From the NCBI RefSeq assembly GCF_900102525.1, contig NZ_FNBZ01000002.1, forward strand, positions 595,267 through 659,266: a stretch of DNA of 64,000 bases. The letters run 5' to 3'. Position 1 is the first letter of the stretch. Every line of letters begins with the position of its first letter. The notes under the pieces are model-generated. The model was given only the letters and a program-made list of their open reading frames with translations, did not search any database and was not told where the DNA came from. This DNA comes from Allobosea robiniae. GTDB lineage: Bacteria > Pseudomonadota > Alphaproteobacteria > Rhizobiales > Beijerinckiaceae. This document shows positions 25,000 through 33,359 of the stretch, piece by piece. The translations under genes and the position numbers were made by a program.

Positions 25000-26226
25000 G
25001 TGTCCTCCGATTCTTCCTTCAGGCGCTTCCTGCTTCTCGGCCGTCCGGCCGTGGATGCGGCGCTGGCCGCGCCGGGGCGGGATGCACGGATCGACGTGAT
25101 CCGTGGGCTTTCCCTACTGATCATCTTCATCAACCACATGCCGGGGAACGTCGTCTCGGCCTATATGCCGCATAATTTCGGCTTCTCGGACGCGGCCGAT
25201 ATCTTCGTGCTGCTGGCCGGCGTCTCGGCGACGCTGGCCTATGGCGGGCTGATCGAGCAGCGCGGCTTCGCGGTCGCAGGCCTGAAGCTCGGTGCGCGGC
25301 TCTGGACGCTTTACATCGCCCATATCGCGGTCTTCATCATCGTCTGCGGCGTCGTCGCCACGGCGGTGACGCGGACGCAGAACCCGCTCTATATCGAGGC
25401 GATCAACATCCAGCCGTTCTTCCGCGACACCGTCGAGGCACTGATCGGCGCGCTGACGCTGACCTACCAGCCGTCCTATCTCGACATCCTGCCGCTCTAT
25501 ATCGTGCTGCTGGCGCTGTTTCCGGTGATCTATTACGCGGTGCGCCTGAGCCCGCTGCTGACGCTGGCCTGCTCGCTGGCGATCTGGCAGGCGGCGCTCG
25601 CCTTCGAGCTCAGCCTGCCCAATGGCAATGCCGGGGTCTGGTTCTTCAATCCGTTCGCGTGGCAGGTCGTGTTCACGCTCGGCGTCGTCATCGGCCGTGG
25701 GGCGCAACTCGGCATTCGCGTCCCGCGCCTGGTGTGGCTCGATCTCGCGGCGGTCGCCTTCATCGCCTTCGCCTGGGTGGTGAAGATCTCGAGCGGCAAT
25801 CCGACGGGTATCGCTGCGTTGAACGACTGGTTCGATTCTGTGCAGCTCGGTTCGGACAAGACCAATCTCGCCTGGACACGGCTCCTGCATATCGGCGCGC
25901 TGGCCTGGCTGGCGATCCGCTGGCTGCCGGCGGGACCTGCTCTGGCGAAGGCTCTGCCGGGCCGCATGCTGGCCAGTGCCGGGCAGAACTCGCTTCATGT
26001 CTTCTGCGCGGGAATCGTCCTCTCGATCATCGGACAGATTCTTCTTGCGGAAACATCCTTCGATCTGGGCGTTCAGTTGCTGATATGCACGGCTGGCGTT
26101 ACAATTCTGACAGGGTTAGGGATTTTCCTGTCGTGGTACCGTTCGATCACGAAACGCGGCGCAAGCGCCGAGACGGCCCCGGCCCGTGGCGCACCGCCAG
26201 CGCGGCCTTCCTTCTCCTCGCACTGA
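25000..26226 (+). CDS. opgC: OpgC-family membrane acyltransferase
   Basis: OpgC proteins transfer succinyl groups to periplasmic glucans in the inner membrane. The sequence has RIDVIRGLSLLIIFINHMPG (start motif of helix 1), GFSDAADIFVLLAGVSA, and about ten transmembrane helices. The start was set at GTG 25000, with AAGGA about 10 nt upstream; a longer frame from TTG 24919 or ATG 24925 adds 25-27 residues. The 3' end overlaps the SGNH gene. opgG/opgH, the glucan-making genes, are not in the window, so the glucan substrate is inferred from the family. Confidence 0.85.
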   Translation: MSSDSSFRRFLLLGRPAVDAALAAPGRDARIDVIRGLSLLIIFINHMPGNVVSAYMPHNFGFSDAADIFVLLAGVSATLAYGGLIEQRGFAVAGLKLGARLWTLYIAHIAVFIIVCGVVATAVTRTQNPLYIEAINIQPFFRDTVEALIGALTLTYQPSYLDILPLYIVLLALFPVIYYAVRLSPLLTLACSLAIWQAALAFELSLPNGNAGVWFFNPFAWQVVFTLGVVIGRGAQLGIRVPRLVWLDLAAVAFIAFAWVVKISSGNPTGIAALNDWFDSVQLGSDKTNLAWTRLLHIGALAWLAIRWLPAGPALAKALPGRMLASAGQNSLHVFCAGIVLSIIGQILLAETSFDLGVQLLICTAGVTILTGLGIFLSWYRSITKRGASAETAPARGAPPARPSFSSH

Positions 26227-26972
26227 ATTCCGCGGCGGGCGCGGCGCCGATGCCGCCGCCGCCCGATATCCGCTGCCGTGCGGAAGCGGCCAAGACACTG
26301 TTCCAGCCGCGCCTGCCGGGGGCGCGCAAGGCCCTCCAAGAAACCGGCCGCCTGACCGTCGTGGCGCTGGGCTCCTCGGCGACCGCGGGCTCCGGTGCCA
26401 GCGCCGACGACAAGAGCTACCCGGCCGTGCTCCAGGCGGAATTGCGCCGGCGCCTGCCCGGGGCGGAGGTCAGGGTCGTCAACAAGGGTGTCGGCGGCCA
26501 GTCGGCCTATGACATGCTCCTGCGCATGCAGGCCGACGTCGTCGAGGAGAAGCCGGCGATCGTGATCTGGCAGACCGTCATCAACGATGCGATCCGCGAT
26601 ATCGGCGAGGAGAAGCTCGCCAAGATCCTGCGCAAGGGCGTGGGCAAGGCCCGCGCCGCCGGGATCGAGATGATCCTGATGGATCTGCCCTGGCTGCCGC
26701 GCGAGGGGCGCTACCCACATTACGACGATTACCGCGCCGTGCTGGTGAAGACGGCGCAGGATCAGGGGGTCTCGCTCTTCCCCCGCTATGCGATGATGAA
26801 GGGCTGGTCGAATTCGCGCCAGTTCACGCCGGAGGAACTCGTCGGCATGGACGGGCTGCATCTGGTCGATGCCGGTTACCGCTGTTTGGCGCTGCGGCTG
26901 GCCGACGGGATCGTCGCCGGAATCGGGCCGGTGAGGATCGAGACGGCCGGCAAGGGAAAGCCGACGAACTGA
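26133..26972 (+). CDS. SGNH/GDSL-type hydrolase, exported
   Basis: This is a 279-residue SGNH hydrolase. Block I is GSSATAG (Ser nucleophile; GSS in place of GDS). Block II Gly is in NKGVGGQSAYD. Block III has Asn in TVINDAI, and block V holds the D-x2-H dyad in MDGLHLVDAG. A basic segment (RRKRR) and a hydrophobic stretch (ASAAFLLLALNSAAGA) form a signal peptide. The GTG at 26133 is a best guess; an ATG at 26085 is possible. It overlaps opgC by 94 nt in another frame, so it probably de-acylates or otherwise edits the same glucan (inference). Confidence 0.8.
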   Translation: MVPFDHETRRKRRDGPGPWRTASAAFLLLALNSAAGAAPMPPPPDIRCRAEAAKTLFQPRLPGARKALQETGRLTVVALGSSATAGSGASADDKSYPAVLQAELRRRLPGAEVRVVNKGVGGQSAYDMLLRMQADVVEEKPAIVIWQTVINDAIRDIGEEKLAKILRKGVGKARAAGIEMILMDLPWLPREGRYPHYDDYRAVLVKTAQDQGVSLFPRYAMMKGWSNSRQFTPEELVGMDGLHLVDAGYRCLALRLADGIVAGIGPVRIETAGKGKPTN

Positions 26973-26987
26973 GGCGGGCGCCTCAGG

Positions 26988-27917
26988 CTACTTCGCCAGA
27001 ACCTCGATATCGCGGTCGCTGCCCGACTCGACCTTGAAGTCGCGGGAATAGACCTGCCCCTCCTGTCGGGCGATCAGCACATAGTCGCCCTCCGCCAGGA
27101 TGACCTGTGGGAAGGCGCCGATCGCCTCGCGGATGACGTCGCCGCCGGGGGTCAGCACACTGAAGGCAGTGCCGGCGAAGGCTTCGCCGCCGGCACTGGC
27201 GACGAGCTTCAGCGTGACCTTGGCGGCGCGGTGATGCAGCGTCGCATCCGTCACCTTGCCGTTCTCGACCTTCACATCGGCGCGCTGGATCGCGTTGGAA
27301 TCTCCGTAGGTCGAGACGACGTGATAGGTGCCCTCCGGCAGGCGGATGATCTCGCCGGCCTTGGCGCCGTTCGTGATCAGCCGGCCTTCCGAGTTGCCCT
27401 GCAAGGGCACGAAAACCGAGAAGGACAGCAGCGTCCCCGGGATCGGGGCATCGCCGATCGAACCCGCGAGCGAGAGCGCGCCGGCGCTGATCTGGACCTG
27501 ATCGCGCAGTCCCTGCTGGCCGAGGCTGACACGCTTCGTGCCGCTGGCGAAGCCGTAACCGGCATGAACGGTGTAGTTGCCGGGCGGCAGCGAAAAGGCG
27601 GGCTCCGGCTCGGAGGAGCGCGCGACGATCCGGGGCGACGCACCATCGACGCTTTCGCTCACGACGCGCCAGTTCAGTCCGGAGCGGATCGGCTTGCGGT
27701 CGGCCGCGAACTGGGCGGAGACGGAGAGGCGCGCCAGTCCGTTCGGCGCGACCGGCTGCCCTTGCATGGGGGCGGGGGCAGGGGTGTCTGCACCGGGGCC
27801 GGGATCGGGAGCCTGGGCGCCGGCGAGATTGGGCGCAAGCAGGACGGCCACGGCGAAGACGGCGCCCGCAAGGCGGCGGCCAGCTTCAAAACCATTTGGA
27901 TTTTTGTCGTGTCGCAT
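26988..27917 (-). CDS. exported hypothetical protein with beta-rich repeats
   Basis: This 309-residue protein has a signal peptide of about 33 residues (ending LAGAQA). A Pro/Ala-rich linker (about 36-55) is followed by three related beta-sandwich-like segments. Each contains a LPxGxYxVxAxYG-type strand: LPPGNYTVHAGYG, LPEGTYHVVSTYG and LAEGDYVLIARQEG. This looks like carboxypeptidase-regulatory or PEGA-like repeats. The ATG lies inside the family B repeat copy 2, and the repeat forms the whole 5' leader. It converges on the SGNH gene, 15 nt away. Confidence 0.75.
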   Translation of the reverse strand: MRHDKNPNGFEAGRRLAGAVFAVAVLLAPNLAGAQAPDPGPGADTPAPAPMQGQPVAPNGLARLSVSAQFAADRKPIRSGLNWRVVSESVDGASPRIVARSSEPEPAFSLPPGNYTVHAGYGFASGTKRVSLGQQGLRDQVQISAGALSLAGSIGDAPIPGTLLSFSVFVPLQGNSEGRLITNGAKAGEIIRLPEGTYHVVSTYGDSNAIQRADVKVENGKVTDATLHHRAAKVTLKLVASAGGEAFAGTAFSVLTPGGDVIREAIGAFPQVILAEGDYVLIARQEGQVYSRDFKVESGSDRDIEVLAK

Positions 27918-27957
27918 TCTCTTCACGCGAACCGGTGCCCACTTCGCTTGAAAATGC
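27914..27957. repeat. dispersed repeat, family B, copy 2
   Basis: This copy has ends GCATTCTC and GAAAATGC around the core CGCGAACCGGTGCCCACTTC. It overlaps the start codon of the gene at 26988-27917, so that gene begins within the element. Confidence 0.7.
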
Positions 27958-28074
27958 TCCAATTCAAGCATGCTTTTCGTCCTCGGCGGCTCTGCGGCGA
28001 TGTATGAGCAGCTCCGCTTGTCCTCATCATGGCGAAGGAATAGGTCAATTCCAAAGCCACTGTCCGGATGTTTC

Positions 28075-28644
28075 ATGACCGATACGCTCTCTCTGCTCAA
28101 GCTGCGTCGCTCCGTGCCGCCGCAGTTCCTCACCGCGCCCGGCCCCGACGGCTCCCAGCTCGACGAGTTGCTCGCCATCGCCGCACGCGTGCCCGACCAT
28201 GGCAAGCTCTCGCCCTGGCGCTTCATCGTCTTCAAGGGCGCGGCCCGCGAGGAGGCGGCGGGAATCGTCGCGCGCATCTTCCGGGAGAAGAACCCGCAGG
28301 CGAGCGAGGATCAGGTCGAGTTCGAGCGCAAGCGCCTGCTCCATGCGCCCGTCATCGTCGGCGTGGTCTCGCGGGCGCGGGAGCATGCCAAGATCCCGCT
28401 CTGGGAGCAGGAGCTTTCGGCCGGCGCGGTCTGCATGAACATGCTCGTCGCCGCCTATGCCATGGGCTATGCAGGGTCGTGGCTGACCAACTGGTTCTCG
28501 TTCGACCGGCAGGTGCTCAGCGCCTTCGGGTTGGCCGAGGACGAGCGGATGGCCGGTTTCGTCCATCTGGGCACGCCGACGGCGCCGATCACCGATCGCG
28601 ACCGGCCGGTGATGGCCGATATCGTCAGCTATTACGGGACCTGA
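28075..28644 (+). CDS. nitroreductase-family protein (YdjA-like)
   Basis: This 189-residue FMN-dependent nitroreductase begins LKLRRSVPPQ and carries RVPDHGKLSPWRF, the active-site segment of YdjA-type members, and a late GFVHLGTP. It probably uses NAD(P)H to reduce nitro or other compounds as a homodimer. The flavin reductase gene begins 4 nt after its stop, and the two are an operon; a shared flavin supply is likely. The start at ATG 28075 avoids an unsupported 35-residue extension. Confidence 0.86.
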   Translation: MTDTLSLLKLRRSVPPQFLTAPGPDGSQLDELLAIAARVPDHGKLSPWRFIVFKGAAREEAAGIVARIFREKNPQASEDQVEFERKRLLHAPVIVGVVSRAREHAKIPLWEQELSAGAVCMNMLVAAYAMGYAGSWLTNWFSFDRQVLSAFGLAEDERMAGFVHLGTPTAPITDRDRPVMADIVSYYGT

Positions 28645-28648
28645 CGCG

Positions 28649-29254
28649 ATGATCTATTCGGCGACGAAGGACGATCTCGGCCTGCCCCACGATCCGTTCA
28701 AGGCGATCGTGGCGCCGCGGCCGATCGGCTGGATCACGGCGCTGAACGCCAAGGGCGAGGTCAATCTGTCGCCCTACAGCTTCTTCAACGCGATCTCGTC
28801 GCGGCCGAACATCGTGATGTTCTCCTCGGAGAACAAGAAGGATGCCGTCGCCTTCGTCGAGGAGACCGGGGAGTTCACCTGCTCGCTGGTGACCAAGGCG
28901 CTGGCGCATCCGATGAACCTGACTTCGGCCCCCTTGCCACGGGGCGAGAGCGAATATGCTCATGCCGGGCTGGAGATGGCGCCGTCGCGCTTCGTCAAGC
29001 CACCGCGCGTCGCCGGCACGCCGGCTGCGCTCGAATGCAAGCTGCTTTCGGTCCAGCAACTGCACGACCTCGACGGTCAGGCGGTACCGCGCTGGATGGT
29101 GCTGGGGCAGGTCGTGGGCATCTTCATCGACGATGCCTTCGTCAAGGACGGGCGCTTCGACACGGCGGGCGCCAACCCGATCGCGCGCTGCGGCTATGCC
29201 GATTATGCCGAGGTGACGAGCCTGTTCTCGATCACGCGTCCGGCCGGCGGGTAG
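28649..29254 (+). CDS. flavin reductase family protein (FMN-binding split barrel)
   Basis: This 201-residue protein shows the split-barrel flavin-binding pattern, with VAPRPIGWITALNAKG, NLSPYSFFNAISSRPN and GEFTCSLVTKALA. Such proteins reduce FMN or FAD with NAD(P)H, or act as oxidoreductases on flavin-like substrates. It is 4 nt downstream of the nitroreductase gene, so the two are very likely co-translated. The physiological substrate is unknown. Confidence 0.87.
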   Translation: MIYSATKDDLGLPHDPFKAIVAPRPIGWITALNAKGEVNLSPYSFFNAISSRPNIVMFSSENKKDAVAFVEETGEFTCSLVTKALAHPMNLTSAPLPRGESEYAHAGLEMAPSRFVKPPRVAGTPAALECKLLSVQQLHDLDGQAVPRWMVLGQVVGIFIDDAFVKDGRFDTAGANPIARCGYADYAEVTSLFSITRPAGG

Positions 29255-29261
29255 AGGCGTT

Positions 29262-29465
29262 TCAACCCGTCAGCGGCTTGGCGCTGTAATCCCCCAACTC
29301 CGCCAGCGCCTTGTTGATCGCCTCGGCATCGAGGCTGACACCTTCCGGCAGGCTGAGGCGCGGCGGATCGAGCGTGACCGTCGCGCCGAGAGCGGTCGCG
29401 GCTCGCTGGACGCGAGACGCGCAGCCGCCGCAATGCATCCCTGAAATCTCGAAAACCTGAGTCAT
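29262..29465 (-). CDS. heavy-metal-associated (HMA) domain protein, CopZ-like
   Basis: This 67-residue protein is a single HMA domain with the metal motif M-H-C-G-G-C at 10-15. It is the size of copper chaperones such as CopZ, which hand Cu(I) to P-type ATPases. No copper ATPase is adjacent, so its partner is elsewhere. It converges with the flavin reductase gene at 8 nt. Confidence 0.9.
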   Translation of the reverse strand: MTQVFEISGMHCGGCASRVQRAATALGATVTLDPPRLSLPEGVSLDAEAINKALAELGDYSAKPLTG

Positions 29466-29484
29466 TCGAATCGTCTCCGGCGGT

Positions 29485-30363
29485 TCATTCAGCCAGTTTG
29501 CGAGCTCGTGCGACGAGCCGCTCTGCCCTGATCAGATGGGGACGATCCAGCATTTCGCCATCGAGGCCGATGACGCCGGCGCCGGGATTGGCCTCGAACA
29601 GGGCGATGATCTGCCGGGCCTTGGCGAGCGCCGCCGGCGAGGGCGCGAAGATCTCGTTGATCGGTGCGACCTGCGCCGGGTGGATCGCCATCTTGCCGGT
29701 GAAGCCGTCGCGGCGCGCAGCCAGGCATTCGGCCCGGAAGGCGGCGTCGTCGCGGAAATTGGTGAAGACGGTGTCGATCGCCTCGACCTGGGCTGCCGTG
29801 GCCGCGAACAGGGTCAGCGCGCGGGCGAGGCGGTAGGGATCGGCGTAGGAGCCGTCCTCCAGCCGGTTGGTCTCGGCGCCGAGATCGGCGGAGAGGTCTT
29901 CCGCGCCCCAGGTCAGGGCCATCAGGCGGTGCGAGGAGCGGGCATAGCTGCCGAGCCCGAAGATGCCCTTGCCGGTCTCGGTGCCGATCGGGAGGATGCG
30001 CGTCATGCCGTCCGGCAGATCGGCCTCGGCCTCGCGCACAGCGATCTTCGCGGCGAGGTGGCCGACATCGGTGCCGCCCTCCGATTTGGGCAGCATGATC
30101 GCGTCGGGTGCACCCGGCATGATCGCGTCGAGATCGGCATCGCTCATCCCGGTCGCCAGGCCATTGATACGGACGATCAGCAGGGGGCGTTTCGGGAGGG
30201 CACGGGTCGATTCGAGGAAGGCACGGGTGATCTCGCGCGCCTGCGGCTTGGCGTCGAGCGCGACGGAATCCTCGAGGTCGAGGATCAGCGCATCAGTGCC
30301 GCATTCCAGGCCCTTCTGCTGCTTCTTCGGGCTGTCGCCCGGCACGAACAGGAGCGAGCGCAT
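29485..30363 (-). CDS. HpcH/HpaI family CoA-ester lyase (CitE-like)
   Basis: This 292-residue protein starts MRSLLFVPGDS, the CitE/CoA-ester lyase hallmark. It contains LILDLEDSVAL (metal-binding Asp/Glu) and later ALTWGAEDLSADLGA and MAIHPAQVAPIN. Relatives cleave malyl-CoA, citramalyl-CoA or beta-methylmalyl-CoA. The MaoC dehydratase gene lies 5 nt upstream on the same strand. The pair suggests sequential hydration and cleavage of an enoyl-CoA dicarboxylate (inference). Confidence 0.85.
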   Translation of the reverse strand: MRSLLFVPGDSPKKQQKGLECGTDALILDLEDSVALDAKPQAREITRAFLESTRALPKRPLLIVRINGLATGMSDADLDAIMPGAPDAIMLPKSEGGTDVGHLAAKIAVREAEADLPDGMTRILPIGTETGKGIFGLGSYARSSHRLMALTWGAEDLSADLGAETNRLEDGSYADPYRLARALTLFAATAAQVEAIDTVFTNFRDDAAFRAECLAARRDGFTGKMAIHPAQVAPINEIFAPSPAALAKARQIIALFEANPGAGVIGLDGEMLDRPHLIRAERLVARARKLAE

Positions 30364-30368
30364 GCGGG

Positions 30369-30866
30369 TCAGACCGCGACCGTGGCAGGCGCGGGGCGCT
30401 TGCGCATGAAGGCCTGTCGGCGGCACTGGGCGACCAGCGTGCCGTCCTGCTTGTAGGCCTTGTGCACGAACTCGACGATGCCGGCATCGGGACGCGAGCG
30501 CGACTCGCGCTTGGCCGCGATCTCGGTGGTGCAGTTGATCGTGTCGCCCTCGAAGAGCGGGGCGGGGAAGACGACGTCGGTCATGCCGAGATTGCCGATC
30601 GTGGTGCCGACCGTGGTGTCGTTGACGGAGATGCCGATCATCAGGCCGAGCGTGAACAGCGAGTTTATCAGCGGCTTGCCCCATTCGGTCTCGGTGGCGC
30701 AGAAATGCGCGTCGATATGAAGGGGTTGCGGGTTCAGCGTCATGTTGGAGAACAGCATGTTGTCCATCTGCGTGACGGTTCGGGTCAGGCCGTGCTCGAT
30801 GACCGCACCAACCTGGAAATCCTCGAAATAGATCCCGCCACGCTTGTGACGCACCACATCCGCCAT
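30369..30866 (-). CDS. MaoC-family dehydratase/(R)-enoyl-CoA hydratase
   Basis: This 165-residue hot-dog-fold protein begins GGIYFEDFQVGAVIEHGLTRTVTQ. It has the hydratase region MTLNPQPLHIDAHFC, with the conserved Asp and His of the MaoC active-site loop. Single-domain MaoC proteins hydrate enoyl-CoA to (R)-3-hydroxyacyl-CoA. The ATG at 30866 has GGAGG 5 nt upstream. It is probably the first gene of an operon with the CitE-like lyase. Confidence 0.88.
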   Translation of the reverse strand: MADVVRHKRGGIYFEDFQVGAVIEHGLTRTVTQMDNMLFSNMTLNPQPLHIDAHFCATETEWGKPLINSLFTLGLMIGISVNDTTVGTTIGNLGMTDVVFPAPLFEGDTINCTTEIAAKRESRSRPDAGIVEFVHKAYKQDGTLVAQCRRQAFMRKRPAPATVAV

Positions 30867-31059
30867 CGACGCCTCCGTCCACATCATCCCGGCTGCTGAG
30901 CCGGAACGAGAAGTCGTAGAGGGACCTCTGCGGGGAGGGAAGCGGAAAGCGCTGCTGCCCCAGCGGCATGAGGTCCATCTTAACGGTTCGCTTACCATAA
31001 TGGAGGCAATTTCGAGGCGTGCCTTCGCAATGCGCGCAAGGCCGCCGCCGAAGGTCTCG

Positions 31060-32136
31060 ATGTTCCTCTTCACCACCCCGTCAAGCCAGAGCCGCGAAAC
31101 GCAGCCAGCGAGCCCGGTCGTCAGCGCGATCCGCCAGGGCGCGGAGCGGACGGGGGCGGGGTTCGACTATCTGCTCAAGACGGCGCAGCGCGAATCCTCG
31201 CTGGAGCCGACGGCCAAGGCGAGCACATCGAGCGCGACGGGGCTGTTCCAGTTCATCGAGCAGACATGGCTCGCCATGGTCAAGCAGGAGGGCCCCAAGC
31301 AGGGCCTCTCGCAATATGCGGACGCGATCAGCGAGAGCGGCGGGCGCCTCAGCGTCTCCGACCCGGTGGCGCGCGAGAAGATTCTGCAATTGCGCAACGA
31401 TCCGCAGGTCGCGGCCGTGATGGCCGGCGCGCTGACCCAGAAGAATCGCGACCAGCTTGCCTCGAGCCTCGGCCGACAGCCGCAGGCCGGCGAGCTCTAC
31501 ATGGCGCATGTGCTCGGCGCACGCGGCGCCTCCGACCTGATCCGCACCGTGGCCAGCGACCCCGGCCGCGTGGCTGCGCGCGATTTCCCGGACGCCGCCG
31601 CCGCCAATCGCGGCATCTTCTACGACAAGGCCGGCCGTGCGCGCAGCGTGCAGGAAGTCTACGGGGTGCTGGCCGCCAGCCATGCCAGCACGCAGGTCGC
31701 GGCCAACGTGACGCCGAGCGTGCAGGCGGGGCAGGGCGATATCCCGGTTGCCGAGGTGGCTGCCGGGCTGCGTGAAGGCCGCGCCAGGGGCCTCGTCGGG
31801 TTGTTCTCGACCGGCGGCTCGCGCGATCCGGTCTCGAAGGCCGTCGCCAATCTCTGGACGACACCGCCGCGTGGTGGCACGCGCATGGCCTCGCTGGAAG
31901 GTGGCGAGCGCTATTTCCCGCGATCGGGCCAGAGCGAAACCACGATGTCGGATGCCAATCCCGTTGCTGGTGCAGCGTCTGTCGGCGCCACGGCCAAGGC
32001 GGTCAACGCGCCGCTGCCGCCCTCGCGGCCGACCGACCTGACCCAGCCCGCCGTGGCGGCCTCGCAGCCGGCAGCGACACGACGAAGCGGGCCGCTCGAC
32101 CTGTCTTCCTTCATGATTCAGCGGAGCGGAGCATGA
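31060..32136 (+). CDS. lytic transglycosylase, SLT-domain protein
   Basis: This 358-residue protein contains a transglycosylase SLT domain. Glu in QRESSLEP is the catalytic residue, followed by SATGLFQFIEQTW. The second half is low in motifs and rich in Ala, Pro and Ser, without a visible membrane anchor or strong signal peptide. The ATG at 31060 has GAAGG 6 nt upstream and is preferred over one 20 codons upstream. It overlaps the DUF2336 gene by 4 nt (ATGA). Similar SLT proteins act in flagellar or cell-wall remodelling; that is inference here. Confidence 0.83.
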   Translation: MFLFTTPSSQSRETQPASPVVSAIRQGAERTGAGFDYLLKTAQRESSLEPTAKASTSSATGLFQFIEQTWLAMVKQEGPKQGLSQYADAISESGGRLSVSDPVAREKILQLRNDPQVAAVMAGALTQKNRDQLASSLGRQPQAGELYMAHVLGARGASDLIRTVASDPGRVAARDFPDAAAANRGIFYDKAGRARSVQEVYGVLAASHASTQVAANVTPSVQAGQGDIPVAEVAAGLREGRARGLVGLFSTGGSRDPVSKAVANLWTTPPRGGTRMASLEGGERYFPRSGQSETTMSDANPVAGAASVGATAKAVNAPLPPSRPTDLTQPAVAASQPAATRRSGPLDLSSFMIQRSGA

Positions 32137-33347
32137 TCGTTCGGCGCTTCCTGCTTTGGGCTCGTACCGCACCGGCGGAGGCACGCGCGAGCGGTGCCGC
32201 CAGTCTCGCGGCGGCCTATCTGCGCTCCGGCATGTCCGACGAGGACAGGCACGAGGCCGAGACGGCACTGATGGCGCTGATCGACGATCCCTCGCCGCTG
32301 GTGCGGCGGGCGATCGCCGAGGAGATGGCGCCCTCGATGCGCACGCCGCGCAATCTCGCGCTCAGCCTGATCGCCGAGCAGAGCGACGTCGCGGCCTTGG
32401 TCCTGGCGCATTCGCCGGTGCTGACCGAGGCCGACCTCGTCGATGCCGCCGCGATCGGCGATACGCTCGCCCAGAAGGCCATCGCCATGCGCCGCTGCCT
32501 GCCGCTTGGCGTCTGTGCCGCGCTCGCCGAAGTCGGCTGTGCAGAGGCGCTCGTCACGCTCGCCGGCAACCGCACGGCCGAGATCCCCGATTTCTCGCTC
32601 GAGCGCATGATCGAGCGGCATGGCGATAATGGCGCCCTGCGCGAGGCGCTGCTCGAACGCGCCGATCTGCCGGGCGGCTTGCGCCAGGCCATCGCCGCCA
32701 AGGTCTCCGACACACTGGCGAATTTTGTGACCGGTTGCGGCTGGCTGACGCCCGAGCGCAGCGCCCGGCTGGCGCGCGAATCGACCGAGCGGGTCGCGGT
32801 CGCGCTCGCTGCCGGTGGCGAAGCCAGCGATGCGCCGGCGATCGTCGAGGTGCTCAGGGTTACCGGCCGGCTGACGTCCGGGCTGATGCTGCGCTCCCTG
32901 CTCAGCGGCGAGCCGGCCCTGGCCGAGGCTGCTTTCGTCGCCCTGTCCGGCTTGCCCGAAGAGCGTGTGGCGGCGCTGTTGCGCGACAAGCGCGGCGCCG
33001 GGCTGAAGGCGCTTTGCCGCAAGGCCGGGCTTCCGGCTTCGCTGGAGCCGGCCTTTGCGGCCGCCATCCTCGCCCTCAACGCGCGCGGATTCGATCGCGG
33101 TGCGGCCGGCAACGGCATTGACCGCAGCCTTTTGCGCGCGGTCCTGATCGCCTGCGAAAGACTGGAAGGGCCGGAGGTCGACGGATTGATGGGCCTGCTG
33201 CGTCGCATGGATGCGGAGGCCGCCCGCGAGGAGGCGCGCGGCCTGGCGGATTCGCTCGCGGACGACGCCGCGCTCGCGCTGCTCGTCGAGGCCGATCCGT
33301 CCTTCCTGATCGAACTCGCCGAAGGCGATCTGCGTGACGCGGCCTGA
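32133..33347 (+). CDS. DUF2336 domain protein
   Basis: This 404-residue protein carries a helical-repeat DUF2336 domain with the early motif DDPSPLVRRAIAEEMA and helix pairs such as NLALSLIAEQSDVAALVLAHSPVLTEADLVD. No catalytic or membrane segment is visible. DUF2336 proteins are common in alphaproteobacteria with unknown function. The ATGA overlap with the transglycosylase gene implies coupled expression. It converges on nadK with 12 nt between the stops. Confidence 0.85.
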   Translation: MIVRRFLLWARTAPAEARASGAASLAAAYLRSGMSDEDRHEAETALMALIDDPSPLVRRAIAEEMAPSMRTPRNLALSLIAEQSDVAALVLAHSPVLTEADLVDAAAIGDTLAQKAIAMRRCLPLGVCAALAEVGCAEALVTLAGNRTAEIPDFSLERMIERHGDNGALREALLERADLPGGLRQAIAAKVSDTLANFVTGCGWLTPERSARLARESTERVAVALAAGGEASDAPAIVEVLRVTGRLTSGLMLRSLLSGEPALAEAAFVALSGLPEERVAALLRDKRGAGLKALCRKAGLPASLEPAFAAAILALNARGFDRGAAGNGIDRSLLRAVLIACERLEGPEVDGLMGLLRRMDAEAAREEARGLADSLADDAALALLVEADPSFLIELAEGDLRDAA

Positions 33348-33359
33348 GCCCGGACCGCT

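Noticed and set aside
30970..31000. CtrA-like TTAA pair upstream of the transglycosylase gene
   Set aside because: The second half-site is TTAC and the spacing is 8, so it does not meet TTAA-N7-TTAA.
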